Shown here: positions 8,437-17,587 of the stretch, piece after piece
Position numbering within the stretch: position 1 is the stretch's first letter
Layout: every line of letters begins with the position of its first letter
NCBI GenBank assembly: GCA_023459275.1
Contig: JAEWVC010000105.1
Span: 1-64,000 of the forward strand
DNA from: Bacillota bacterium
GTDB taxonomy: Bacteria; Bacillota; Clostridia; Christensenellales; Aristaeellaceae
Direction of reading: 5' to 3'
DNA length: 64,000 nucleotides
The notes under the pieces: generated by a model
The model's database searches: none
The model's input: only the letters and a program-made list of their open reading frames with translations
What the model was told of the DNA's origin: nothing
Program-made: the position numbers and the translations under genes

Positions 8437-9917
8437 GCCGCTTTCCTCCCGATCCTTTGGTGTCCCCGCCGCTTCTTCACATAGCGCACGCCCAAGGCCG
8501 TTGCAGCCGTCAGGGCAATGGCGCCGCTCAGGATCCAGTTCATGTTATTTTTGAACCGTTCGTTGCGGAACCGCTTGAAGGCAACGGAGTAATAGGCTTT
8601 GTTCATGCCGCGCTTTAAGTACTTCATGGCCTGCCCGTTATCCCCCGAGGCCAGGTACGCCTTGCCGATGCCCGTGTTGGCCAGCTCGTTGTTCTCGTCC
8701 AGCCGCAGCACGCGCTCCCACAGCTCCACCGCCTGCTTCTCGTTTCCGTCATAGCGGAGGCCCACCGCCGTATTGATCAGGGAACCGTACTCCGTCTGCG
8801 CAAACGTGAGGATGGAGGCCTGATACGCATCCAGCACCAGAAGGTCCCCGTCCTTTTCCTCAATGGCCACCGGTGTGGTAAACGTGCCCGCCTGGGTGCC
8901 CAGGCCGCCGAAGATGTACAGCAGGTTGCCCTCGTGGTCGTAGGTGAAGACGCGGCCGCGCTTTGCGTCCAGCAGAGAGTAGATGCCCTTGCCCCGGTAG
9001 ACCACGTCCACGATCTTGGAGGGCCCCGCGTACAGTGTGAACGCGTTGATCCACAGATCGCCCCCCAGGTTTTTGTTGGCGCCTTTCAGAATCACGTCCT
9101 GCCCGCGCGGGTTCAGGCGGCGGACAGCCTGCAGGCCGTCCGTATCCACATTGGAGGCGTAGACGAAGCCTTCATCGTCGATGTCGATGCCCGTAAACTC
9201 GGTGGGGATAAAAAGCTGCTGCTTGGACCGCTCCTCCTTGGTGGCGATTTTGCGCCAGAACTTTTCCCACAGGGAGATCTTGACCTGAATGGTGCCAAAA
9301 AAGCCGGTAAACTGGCCGCCGCTTTCAAAGACCATGATCCCTTCAAACATTTTCTGGGCAATGCAGTAGATGCGGTCGGCATAGTCCACGCAGACCTTGA
9401 GCGGGGTGAAGACAAAGCCCTCCTCCAGCACTTCGCTTTGAGGGTTGGATACGATGGAAGAAAGCGTGCCGTCCGCGTTCAGGATGACAACGCGCCGGTT
9501 CTTGGAATCCGCGATATAGATGCGCTCCTTCTTCGATACGGCCACGCCGTAGGGCGCGGAAAAGGTGTCGCGCGCGCCCAAATTGTCAAAGGAATCGATG
9601 ATGCGCACGGCTTTTTGCATTTTTCCGTCCAGCACCACAATGCGGTTGTTGCCCGTATCGGCCACGTAAATTTCGCCGGAGGGCGAGATGCACATGTCCT
9701 GGGGCGTCAGGAACGCGCCGATGGGCTTCCCGTGAAGCGTGAGGTCCGTGCCGCGCACGGTGCCCTTTGGCACATAGGCCGCCGGCGTATAGGTAACATT
9801 GGACCAGTAGTCGTAATTGTAGGTCATGTACGGCAGGTCGTCATCCGAAAGCGCCGCGGCGGGCACCAGCGCCAGCAGGATCAAAACCGCCAGCAGCCGG
9901 GCAGGGATGGACCTCAT
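8433..9917 (-). CDS. Exported NHL-repeat beta-propeller protein with TPR and C-terminal membrane anchor
   Basis: A 494-aa protein with a signal peptide (1-24). An NHL-type propeller covers about residues 55-375, with repeats such as DMCISPSGEIYVADTGNNRI and PYGVAVSKKERIYIADSKNRR. Next come TPR-like helices (about 385-450), one membrane segment (about 460-480) and a basic tail. It therefore displays a propeller outside the cell on a membrane tether. Propellers of this kind bind protein or glycan ligands; no catalytic residues are evident. It is coupled to the Yip1-like gene by an ATGA overlap. Confidence 0.75.
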   Translation of the reverse strand: MRSIPARLLAVLILLALVPAAALSDDDLPYMTYNYDYWSNVTYTPAAYVPKGTVRGTDLTLHGKPIGAFLTPQDMCISPSGEIYVADTGNNRIVVLDGKMQKAVRIIDSFDNLGARDTFSAPYGVAVSKKERIYIADSKNRRVVILNADGTLSSIVSNPQSEVLEEGFVFTPLKVCVDYADRIYCIAQKMFEGIMVFESGGQFTGFFGTIQVKISLWEKFWRKIATKEERSKQQLFIPTEFTGIDIDDEGFVYASNVDTDGLQAVRRLNPRGQDVILKGANKNLGGDLWINAFTLYAGPSKIVDVVYRGKGIYSLLDAKRGRVFTYDHEGNLLYIFGGLGTQAGTFTTPVAIEEKDGDLLVLDAYQASILTFAQTEYGSLINTAVGLRYDGNEKQAVELWERVLRLDENNELANTGIGKAYLASGDNGQAMKYLKRGMNKAYYSVAFKRFRNERFKNNMNWILSGAIALTAATALGVRYVKKRRGHQRIGRKAA

Positions 9918-9935
9918 GGCTTTTCCTCCTTTCCC

Positions 9936-10835
9936 TCATTCTTTCATTCCGGATGTGGTCATGGTCTCCAGAATGTTGCTCTGGGAAACCAGGAAAAAGG
10001 TGATGGGCACCGCGGCGATGATAAAGGTCACCGCGGCAGCCGCCCCCGCGCGGGATACGCCGCCCGCGGTGATCTGCTGGAGCGAGAACTGCAAAGGTTT
10101 CAGTTCCTCGTTGCGCAAAAACAGGCTGCCCGTATTGCCCCACATCTGCTGGAACTGGAAGATGGCCAGGGTCAGCCAGGCGGGCTTGACATTTGGCATC
10201 ACGATACGCCAGAAGATATGCCATTCGTTGGCGCCCTGGATGCGCGCCGATTCCATGAGCGAATCGGGCAGCTGCTCCATAAACTGCTTCATCAGGTACA
10301 GGCCCATGCCGAAGGACCAGGCCGGCAAAATCAGCGCCCAGTAGGTGTTGTTGATGCCGATCCAGGAGATGATGGCGTACTGCGGGATCTGCGTGACCGT
10401 CCAGGAAAACATCATGGACAGAACCACCATGGAGAACAGCAAATTCTTCCCCGGAAAATGATGCTTGGCCAGCGGATAAGCAGCCAGCGAGGCCACGATC
10501 ACATGGCCGGCCATACCGCCCAGGGTAATAATGACCGTATTCAGGATGTAGCGCGAGAAGGGCACCCAGGAGGTGCTCATGAGCACGAACAGGTCGGAAA
10601 AATTCTTCAGCGTCGGATTCCTGACAAAAACGCGCGGCGGGAACTGGTACAGCTCATCCAGCGGCTTCAAAGCGTTGTTGACGATCAAAACCAGCGGCAG
10701 CGCCATGAACAGGCCGCAGATGAACATCAGCGTGAACAAAAGCGTGTTGCCCGCCATGGAGCGGTTGATCCTGCGCTTTCTGCGGCCGAACAGGCGCAGG
10801 GGCATGTGATGGCGTTTGATTTCCTTGCCGCTCAC
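9936..10835 (-). CDS. Carbohydrate ABC transporter permease (MalG type), second importer
   Basis: A 299-aa membrane subunit with about six helices. The EAA-type loop is LMESARIQGANEWHIFWRI followed by MPNVKP. The start is GTG one nucleotide after the stop of the upstream permease, with AAGGGTGGG as ribosome site. It pairs with 10837-11772 and probably with the 998-aa binding protein. This pair is distinct in sequence from the second pair at 3267-5177, so the operon encodes two different importers. Confidence 0.88.
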   Translation of the reverse strand: MSGKEIKRHHMPLRLFGRRKRRINRSMAGNTLLFTLMFICGLFMALPLVLIVNNALKPLDELYQFPPRVFVRNPTLKNFSDLFVLMSTSWVPFSRYILNTVIITLGGMAGHVIVASLAAYPLAKHHFPGKNLLFSMVVLSMMFSWTVTQIPQYAIISWIGINNTYWALILPAWSFGMGLYLMKQFMEQLPDSLMESARIQGANEWHIFWRIVMPNVKPAWLTLAIFQFQQMWGNTGSLFLRNEELKPLQFSLQQITAGGVSRAGAAAAVTFIIAAVPITFFLVSQSNILETMTTSGMKE

Positions 10836-10836
10836 A

Positions 10837-11772
10837 TCATTCGCCCACCCTTCTTAAAAGCCTATGCACCAGCTTGTTTGTCAAAACCATCAGCAAAAAC
10901 AGCACCGTGGCGATGGCCGAGGCATAACCCATTTCCATCCTGGTGGAGCCATAGTCCAGAAGGTGGGTGACCACCGTCGCGCCCGCGTAGTTGACTGAGG
11001 GGTTCCCGGCAAGGTTGATGGAGATATCGGCCACGGCAAAGGATTGGGTGATCTGCATCACGGCGCCGAACATCAATTGCGGTTTCATGGCCGGCAGCGT
11101 CACAAACCACAGTTCCTGCCAGCGGTTCTTGACGCCGTCTATGGCCGCCGCCTCATACATGTTCCTGTCCACCGTTTGCAGGCCCGCGATAAAGGCCAAA
11201 AAACCCGTGCCCAGCGACAGCCACAGCTGCACCACAATCAGCACCGGCAGGATGTACTTTTCCGTCTTCATCCACAGGATCGCTTCATTAATAACATCCA
11301 TCCGCAAAAGGATGCCGTTCAGGTAGCCGTAGCGGTCGCCCGTAAGGATCAGGTTCCATATCATGTAGGCGTTGCCGCAGATGGAGGGCGCGTAAAAGAC
11401 CAGCGTCAGGAAGGCGCGCAGCTTGCCGGAAAATTCATTGATGATCCAGGCGAACAAAAGGCACAGCAAATAGCTGACCGGGCCCGTGACAACGGCGAAG
11501 ATCAGCGTGTTCTTGAGCGACTGGATGAAGATGTCATCGTCCAAAAGAAGCTTGACATAATTGCTCCAGCCTACGAAGGCGGGGGGTTCCAGCATGTTGA
11601 AGTACGTAAAACTCAGCCCCACGCTCATCAGCACCGGCAGCACCGTGAAGAGGAAGAACAGGATAAAGTACGGCGCCATCAGCAGATAGGAGGCGCGGTT
11701 CTGATATATCTGGTGCCGAAGCGTGTTCCGGCGGACAAGCTTTCTGTGTTGTTCGGCCAGCGGTGCCGTCAT
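10837..11772 (-). CDS. Carbohydrate ABC transporter permease (MalF type), second importer
   Basis: A 311-aa permease with six predicted helices, the CUT1 signature start (RASYLLMAPYFILFFLFTVLP) and an EAA loop MYEAAAIDGVKNRWQELWF followed by LPAMKP. It lies 15 nt after the 998-aa CBM/solute-binding gene, which is the natural partner by position. A run of basic residues before helix 1 marks the cytoplasmic N-terminus. Confidence 0.88.
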   Translation of the reverse strand: MTAPLAEQHRKLVRRNTLRHQIYQNRASYLLMAPYFILFFLFTVLPVLMSVGLSFTYFNMLEPPAFVGWSNYVKLLLDDDIFIQSLKNTLIFAVVTGPVSYLLCLLFAWIINEFSGKLRAFLTLVFYAPSICGNAYMIWNLILTGDRYGYLNGILLRMDVINEAILWMKTEKYILPVLIVVQLWLSLGTGFLAFIAGLQTVDRNMYEAAAIDGVKNRWQELWFVTLPAMKPQLMFGAVMQITQSFAVADISINLAGNPSVNYAGATVVTHLLDYGSTRMEMGYASAIATVLFLLMVLTNKLVHRLLRRVGE

Positions 11773-11787
11773 CTTCTCCCGCCCTCC

Positions 11788-14784
11788 TTACTCGCCCGAA
11801 ACCGGGAGACCAAACTCCCGGCGCTTGTAGGTGATCTCCGCGTTGATGTAGTACACCTTGTCCATCAGCTCCTCACGGGGGGTGGCGCTCAAGCTGTCCC
11901 GCGCCTTTTTGCTGGGGTCCTCGGTAACGGTGTAAAAGGCGTTGTTCACGTTACGCCAGGAATAATAGCCGCCCGGCACCTGCGGGATGCCCTGGACCAC
12001 ACTCAGCTGCTGCATCAGCGCCTGGTAATCCCGCAGCGGCCAGGACAGGTTGCCAAGCGCATTCAGGTTGGCCGTGGCGATGCGGGAGGACGCGCCCATC
12101 AGGCTTTCCATCTCGCGGCCGTACAGCGTTTGCGTTTCCTCGCCGGTCCACCATTTGAGAAAATCCCAGCAGGCCTGCTTGTGCTCCGTGTTGGCCATGA
12201 TGATGTCGGCCAGCCCGGAACAGCCGGAGGTATGCAGGATGGAGCCGTCCTCCCGGGCGGTGCCGGGGACGACGGTAAAATCCCACAGGCCGAGGATGTC
12301 CGGCGCGGAAACCTGCAGATTGTTGTAGGTGGTATAGTCCGAAATAATGATGGGGCACTCGCCCGTGCGGAAGCGCTCCTCGACGCTGGTCTCCTTGTCC
12401 AGCTTGTAATCGGTGTAATACTCGCAGTACTTTTTGAAGGTGTTGACGGCCACGTCGGAATCCAGCAGGGAGGCATCACCGTTTTCTGTATAGTACCGGC
12501 CGCCGTTTTGGTACAGCAGCATGGCAAAGATCTGCTCGCTGGGCAGCATGCCGAATTCCATCTGGTTTTTGCTCAGCACCGACATGGCGACCTTGACATC
12601 GTCCCAGGTCTTGGGCACCGGCAGGCCGATCTCGCTTAGAATATCCTTGCGGTAGAACATCATGGGGAAGGTCTGGGTATCCGGCAGGGCATAGGCCGCG
12701 CCGTTAAAGGAGAAGGGGACCAGCGCGCTTTTGGAAAACCGCGCGGCCACCTCCTCAAAGTCATCAAACTGCGTAAGGTCCAGCACGGCATGGCGCAGGC
12801 CGTAGTTGACGGGCGTGTCGTTGCCGGTATTCAGCACCGCGCCCGCGATGCCGTTGGTATTGGCCACCTGGACCGCCACGTCCGGGCCCTGGCCGGACAG
12901 CGTGGCGCGCAGCAGCGTGTTCATATCCACCAATTGCACGTTGACCGCCACGCCGTATTCGGGGGTGAATTTCTCGTCGATCAGGGCTTTGATAACGTTC
13001 GCCTGGTCCCGCCCGGTGCTGACCCACAGCGTGATAACGGCCGTATCCGCCCCCGCGGCGGCAACATTGCCAATCTGGTTATAGTCGATGACAAAGCTGT
13101 AATAGAGGCGTTTGAGTTCGTGCAGCGCGCCCGCGCCAAACCCCGCATGATCGATGGCAACACCTGTACCGGGCGCATGGATGTAAATGCGGTCCACCTC
13201 CAGGGGCTGGCCCAGCACTTGCGTAATCCAGCTGCCCACGGCGCGGACGTTGACCTTGTAGGAGGAAATGACCTCGGTGAAGCGCTCCTGGTCAAGGATC
13301 AGCTCCTCCAGTTGGTCGTACATGGTTTTGAGAACCGTCAGCTTGTCGCTGCTGGTGCCCGCGGTCTTTTTGAGCGCGTCCAAGGCTGCGGACAGATCGT
13401 CCCGCACCTCCAAAAGCTCATCCTTCAGCCCTGGCAGGGAGGCTTCGATCTGGTAGTCGCGGTACCTGTCGGGCGCTACCCCGGTGATGTAGATCACCTG
13501 CCGGTAGATGGCGTTGAGCTTCAGCACGCATTTCTGGATCTGGGATATGATCTGCGCCATATCCCCAAGGACGACCTCCATCCGCAGCGTATGCGCGCCG
13601 GCGGCAAGATAAACGGCATAGGGCTCTCCCGCTTCATCCGCCAGCGTATCCAGCCGCCAGGATTGCGCGTAGGTGAACGGATAGCTGGCAAATTCCTCAA
13701 AAGGCACGCTGCCGTCGATATAGATCCTGCGGGATACATGGATTCCGCGCACGAAATTCTGTTTGTCATACAGTGAAATGTTGTAATACCCGTCCTTGGG
13801 CACGGTGAACGCCCATTCGATCCACTGCCCGGCGTGCCTCCAGGAGTTCCCGCCGATGGCATTGTTGAGCAGCAGCTTTGCGCTTAAGGGGTATACGGCG
13901 GGCGAGGAGGAATCCTGCTGGGGATACAGCATCTGCGAGGACGTTTTGGCCGCCGCTTCCGCCTCGATGCGCACGGACACTCCTTTGGCCTCCCCGGCGC
14001 CCTCCGCGTCAAGCGCGGCCCTGTAAGTGGCATAGGCAACGGTTTTAACGGCGTTTTTCAGCGTGATCCGGCCAATCAAGAGCGGTTCTCGCAGCGACAG
14101 CAGGGTGATGGTATGCGTGCCCGCCGTCAGGTAAACGCTCAATTGCCCGGTGATATACCCGTTGCTGTCGTACAATCCGGCGGTGATCCACTCGGGCGCT
14201 TCCACCAAGGAAGGCTTCAGGTCGTTCCCCTGGTTATCCTTTTTCCAGGCGCGCACAGCCACACCGTTTTCATCAACGGTTTCCTCTTCCTCACAAACCC
14301 AGACGCGCTTGAACGCGATCAGCGCCAGTTCCCGGTAGGGCAGCGTCCCGTCCACAAAGAAGGCGCGCTGGATTTCCGTGGCCTTCCCCGCCACGGGATA
14401 GTAGGTCAGCTCCACATCGTACAGGCCTTCCTGGGTAACGGTCACTTCATATTCCACCAGCGCGTTTTCCCGGGTCATTAGCGCGGCGCCCGCAAAGCCG
14501 TCCACGCCCGTCCTCAGGTCGGGTTCCGCGGGCAGGCCGTCCTCCTCGTAACGCACATATTGGCCGCCCGGAATCTGATATTCAGCATCGGGCCGCACGC
14601 CGCCATGTGCCGAAAGGTACGCCTCGCAGGAGGGAATGGTATCATTGATGGAATAGGTGCTGACGATTTCGTGATACTCCTCCGCGGTCAGCCGCGTTAC
14701 GGCCCGGGCGCAGAAAACCGGCGGCAGGCACAAAAATGCCGCCGTGAGAAACCCGCCGAAAAGAACCCGGTTTGACTGCTTCAT
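11788..14784 (-). CDS. Solute-binding protein fused to N-terminal CBM-like modules (998 aa)
   Basis: An unusually large binding protein, about twice the normal size. After a signal peptide (1-28) come two beta-sandwich modules at about 75-250 and 275-425. Both contain the CBM6/35-like pattern of an extended-strand pair, an FVDG/YIDG turn and an LTAGTHT or LAAGAHTL closing strand. A helical linker (about 440-520) leads to a family 1 extracellular solute-binding domain (about 590-998), recognisable by FPMMFYRKDILSEIGLPVPKTWDDV. Tethered CBMs could hold polysaccharide near the importer. The start ATG is directly after the GH26 gene (33-nt gap). Confidence 0.8.
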   Translation of the reverse strand: MKQSNRVLFGGFLTAAFLCLPPVFCARAVTRLTAEEYHEIVSTYSINDTIPSCEAYLSAHGGVRPDAEYQIPGGQYVRYEEDGLPAEPDLRTGVDGFAGAALMTRENALVEYEVTVTQEGLYDVELTYYPVAGKATEIQRAFFVDGTLPYRELALIAFKRVWVCEEEETVDENGVAVRAWKKDNQGNDLKPSLVEAPEWITAGLYDSNGYITGQLSVYLTAGTHTITLLSLREPLLIGRITLKNAVKTVAYATYRAALDAEGAGEAKGVSVRIEAEAAAKTSSQMLYPQQDSSSPAVYPLSAKLLLNNAIGGNSWRHAGQWIEWAFTVPKDGYYNISLYDKQNFVRGIHVSRRIYIDGSVPFEEFASYPFTYAQSWRLDTLADEAGEPYAVYLAAGAHTLRMEVVLGDMAQIISQIQKCVLKLNAIYRQVIYITGVAPDRYRDYQIEASLPGLKDELLEVRDDLSAALDALKKTAGTSSDKLTVLKTMYDQLEELILDQERFTEVISSYKVNVRAVGSWITQVLGQPLEVDRIYIHAPGTGVAIDHAGFGAGALHELKRLYYSFVIDYNQIGNVAAAGADTAVITLWVSTGRDQANVIKALIDEKFTPEYGVAVNVQLVDMNTLLRATLSGQGPDVAVQVANTNGIAGAVLNTGNDTPVNYGLRHAVLDLTQFDDFEEVAARFSKSALVPFSFNGAAYALPDTQTFPMMFYRKDILSEIGLPVPKTWDDVKVAMSVLSKNQMEFGMLPSEQIFAMLLYQNGGRYYTENGDASLLDSDVAVNTFKKYCEYYTDYKLDKETSVEERFRTGECPIIISDYTTYNNLQVSAPDILGLWDFTVVPGTAREDGSILHTSGCSGLADIIMANTEHKQACWDFLKWWTGEETQTLYGREMESLMGASSRIATANLNALGNLSWPLRDYQALMQQLSVVQGIPQVPGGYYSWRNVNNAFYTVTEDPSKKARDSLSATPREELMDKVYYINAEITYKRREFGLPVSGE

Positions 14785-14817
14785 ATTGTTCCGCCCCGGT
14801 ATCCCCTGCGCATAGCA

Positions 14818-16302
14818 TCACTTACCGCGCAGCGGGTAATTTTTGAGATCCGGCAGTTCATCCCTTGTCACAACCAGCTCGTGCGCATACACCTTTTTCA
14901 CCATATACATTTCCGTATATTGCTCACTTATATCGTTGAATGCCTGGTTTTTTGCCACAAATTCACCGCCCCAGGTGCAGAAATAGCCCCACATCGCGCC
15001 GTCGCGCAAGGCCAAATCAGGGTCAAACAGGCAGCCGTTCTCGGACAGGACGATCATTTTCCCGGCGCTGGTATACTGCGCCGCCTTTAAAAAGCGCGCG
15101 GTTTGCGGCGTGTAGACGTGCTCCCCCGGGTAGATGTCCTCGCCGATGATATCCACATATCCATCACCCGGATACCAATCCTTGTCCTGGCCGTTCCAGA
15201 CCCAGATCAGGTTGTTGAGCTGGTAATGGTTCGTCAGTTCGTCATACAGAAGGCGGTAGAGCGCCTTGTAGGCCTCCGCGCCCGCGTTTCCCCACCAGAA
15301 CCAGCCGCCGCCGGCTTCGTGCAGCGGCCGCCAGAGAACAGGCACGTCCGCGTCGCACAGGCGCTTGAGCTGCTCCGCGATGACGCCGATGTCGCCCAAA
15401 AGCAGCGCGTACCCTTCCTGGTCCCGCCCGTCCATGATTGCAGCCAAATCGATGTTTGTATACTCCTTGTAAAAGCCCTTGTACCAGATGCCCGTCAGGT
15501 ATTTTTCCGGCGCGTTCCAATGCCAGCACAGCGTTACGATACCGCCCTTGTCCCAGTATTCCAGCGCGTGTTCAACGGTTTTGGATGTGCTGCCGTGGCT
15601 TTGGCGCGAGGGGGAATATTCGATCATGTCCAGCCCGAGGATGGCCGGGTATGTGCCGCCCGTAGCCTTCCAGATGCAGGCGTTTTCGATGCCGTACATG
15701 CCGCCGTCCGAATATTGGCCGGAGAGCACCTTTTTGCCATAGGTATCGCACAGATAGGTCATCAGCCTTTGCGCGCTGGCGGAAGCGTTGGGATTCACCA
15801 GCTCAGGCTCCACATCAAACAGGCCCTCCGGCAGCTTGGACGATGCTCTGAGCTTGATCTTGTCGATACGGATCCACCCCCAGAACTTTGTCACGGCGAT
15901 GCGGTGCTCACCTCTGGCCATGTACACACGGTTAAGCACGGTATCCGTATATGCCTTGCCCGTAACGCTCACCACGCCCATTTGTTCGCCGTCCACCAGC
16001 ACGTAGTTTTCCTTATAGCTGCCGTCCATGCTTGCGCTGTACACGCTGATATCATAGAAGCCGTCCGCATCAATGCTGACCGTGACCTCCACGCCGTCGC
16101 CATCGTTTGTAAGCCCCTGGACAAAGGCCAGCCGGCTCCCGGCGCTGCCTGTGCCCGCGCCGCCCAGCAGCACGCCCGCTTCCGCCTCGTATTCGGCCGC
16201 GCCCGCCCAGGCGCCGTCCGCCTCCGCAAGGGCGCCGCCGGCCGGCCGGCAAAACACCGCCAGGCAAAGCAGCATCCATCCCAAACAAACGAATTTCTTC
16301 AT
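14818..16302 (-). CDS. Secreted GH26 beta-mannanase-like glycosidase with N-terminal CBM35-like domain
   Basis: A 494-aa exported enzyme expected to cleave beta-1,4-mannan or a related beta-glycan. It has a signal peptide (1-26), a CBM35-like module (about 35-153: AEYEAEAG, DGFYDISVYS, ARGEHRIAVTKF) and a GH26 barrel (about 175-480). The proposed acid/base is E329 in WRPLHEAGGGWFWWG and the nucleophile E421 in IVLSENG, with W260-H261 in TLCWHWNAP. These are the conserved GH26 landmarks. It is the first gene of the glycan operon and follows a consensus promoter. GH26 also contains beta-1,3-xylanases and lichenases, so mannan is the most probable but unproven substrate. Confidence 0.85.
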   Translation of the reverse strand: MKKFVCLGWMLLCLAVFCRPAGGALAEADGAWAGAAEYEAEAGVLLGGAGTGSAGSRLAFVQGLTNDGDGVEVTVSIDADGFYDISVYSASMDGSYKENYVLVDGEQMGVVSVTGKAYTDTVLNRVYMARGEHRIAVTKFWGWIRIDKIKLRASSKLPEGLFDVEPELVNPNASASAQRLMTYLCDTYGKKVLSGQYSDGGMYGIENACIWKATGGTYPAILGLDMIEYSPSRQSHGSTSKTVEHALEYWDKGGIVTLCWHWNAPEKYLTGIWYKGFYKEYTNIDLAAIMDGRDQEGYALLLGDIGVIAEQLKRLCDADVPVLWRPLHEAGGGWFWWGNAGAEAYKALYRLLYDELTNHYQLNNLIWVWNGQDKDWYPGDGYVDIIGEDIYPGEHVYTPQTARFLKAAQYTSAGKMIVLSENGCLFDPDLALRDGAMWGYFCTWGGEFVAKNQAFNDISEQYTEMYMVKKVYAHELVVTRDELPDLKNYPLRGK

Positions 16303-16403
16303 GCCTGCCCCTTCTTCTGTCCTGCCGCGCTCTTTCGCGGGTTTTTTCTTTTATTCGCTCTACGAAATCAATTAATTAATCAAAATTAATCTTATTTATC
16401 CTG

Positions 16404-16432
16404 ATTATATCATTCACATCCCAGCATTGCAA
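16404..16432 (-). promoter_or_regulatory. Sigma-A promoter of the glycan operon
   Basis: On the minus strand TTGCAA (16427-16432) and a perfect TATAAT (16404-16409) are separated by exactly 17 nt, about 100 nt before the GH26 start. The transcribed leader contains an AT-rich near-palindrome (TTAATTAATT) at about 16368-16385 that could be an operator. Confidence 0.75.
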
Positions 16433-16496
16433 GCTAAATGTCTGGCATTTTGGCCCAATTGCGTAATCCATTTTTGTCCCCCCTGTTTTCACAAGC

Positions 16497-16537
16497 AAAA
16501 AAACCCGGCACCGCAACGCGCGGCGCGTTGCGGTGCC
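16497..16537 (-). terminator. Intrinsic terminator of the D-amino-acid/opp operon
   Basis: A perfect 13-bp stem (GGCACCGCAACGC / GCGTTGCGGTGCC, 16507-16537) is followed on the minus strand by GGG and seven T. It ends the operon whose last gene is the 2-hydroxyacid dehydrogenase. The 267-nt gap 16303-16569 holds only this terminator and the promoter of the glycan operon. Confidence 0.85.
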
Positions 16538-16569
16538 CGTACAGAGCCAAAACCATCCTTCTTTCGTAC

Positions 16570-17580
16570 TTAACCGCGGTTTTCCTTTTTCCCGGCAAAC
16601 AGCTCATGGGGGCAAGCGCCGGTTTCCAGGAAATCGCGCAGGTTCTTCATGCTTTTTGCCATCAGGTTTTCTACCGATTGCCGCGTAAAAAACGCCATGT
16701 GGGGGGTGAGCAAAACCTGGGGAAGGGACAGCAGCGCCTCCAGAACCGGGTCCTCAAGGGGCCGGCCGGCGTGATCCTGCCTAAAAAAGCGGACCTCTCC
16801 CTCATACACATCCGTGGCCAGCGCGCCGACGCGCCCATTCATGAGGCCCCGCAAAATGGCGGGAAAGTCAAATAATTCCCCCCGGGAGGTGTTAACGAGC
16901 ATTACCCCCCGCTTCATTTGCATAATGGCCGCATCATCCACCATATGCCGCGTATCCGCGTTTACAGGACAGTGATAGAGGATGATATCGCTTTGGCCGT
17001 ACAGCTCCTGAAGGGAGCAGTACCGCGCCGCACCCTTGACCTCTTCATATTGTGTTGGGGAGAAGGCCAGCAGCCTGCACCCGAAGCCCGCCAAAAGCCG
17101 TATGGTTTCCCGGCCGATCTGCCCGGTTCCGATCACCCCAACCGTTTGCGTGGAAAGCTCAATTCCCGGCACGCCCCCAAGGGTAAAATCGCGGCGTGCG
17201 GTTTTTTCCACGCAGGAGCGCAGGCCGCGCAGCAGGGAAAGCACCAGCAGCACCGTAAACTCCGGCACGGCGCTGATGCTGTAAACCGGCACATTGGCCG
17301 CGCGGATGCCCTGCGCCGCAAGCGCCGCCAAATCGATATGGTCATACCCCGCCGAGCGGGCCAGCACATACTTTACACCCCGCCTGCCAAGCTCCTCCGC
17401 CACTTCCCCGGTGATTTTGCAGGGGGTGGTGATGCAGACGGCTTCATAGCCCTGAAGCTCCCTGGCGGTTTCCAGGGTAAGCACCGCCTGGGTCGTATCC
17501 ACGCCGGCGGGCGCATTGTCAAGCTGCCGGGCGACAATCGCCCGTTCATCCTCCCGCAGCGCATAGATCATGATCTTCAT
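16570..17580 (-). CDS. D-isomer-specific 2-hydroxyacid dehydrogenase (D-lactate dehydrogenase-like)
   Basis: A 336-aa cytoplasmic NAD-dependent enzyme interconverting 2-oxoacids and D-2-hydroxyacids. Visible motifs are RSAGYDHID, the Rossmann GTGQIG, NTSRGELFD (substrate Arg), the acidic DVYEGE and the catalytic His in TPHMAFF. These match the D-lactate/hydroxyisocaproate dehydrogenase branch in order and length. I chose MKIMIYALRE as start because it follows AAAGGTGAGG, 7 nt after the deacylase stop; the frame is open 15 codons further upstream. Being last in an operon with a D-amino-acid deacylase, it may reduce the 2-oxoacid formed from the released D-amino acid. Confidence 0.85.
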   Translation of the reverse strand: MKIMIYALREDERAIVARQLDNAPAGVDTTQAVLTLETARELQGYEAVCITTPCKITGEVAEELGRRGVKYVLARSAGYDHIDLAALAAQGIRAANVPVYSISAVPEFTVLLVLSLLRGLRSCVEKTARRDFTLGGVPGIELSTQTVGVIGTGQIGRETIRLLAGFGCRLLAFSPTQYEEVKGAARYCSLQELYGQSDIILYHCPVNADTRHMVDDAAIMQMKRGVMLVNTSRGELFDFPAILRGLMNGRVGALATDVYEGEVRFFRQDHAGRPLEDPVLEALLSLPQVLLTPHMAFFTRQSVENLMAKSMKNLRDFLETGACPHELFAGKKENRG

Positions 17581-17587
17581 AACAGCC

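Noticed and set aside
8934..10970. 678-codon open frame on the plus strand
   Set aside because: It crosses the NHL and permease genes in antisense; rich in His/Arg/Gln as expected from GC-biased third codon positions.
16366..16390. cre-type catabolite operator near the GH26 promoter
   Set aside because: The AT-rich TTAATTAATT stretch lacks the central CG and flanks of a cre site.
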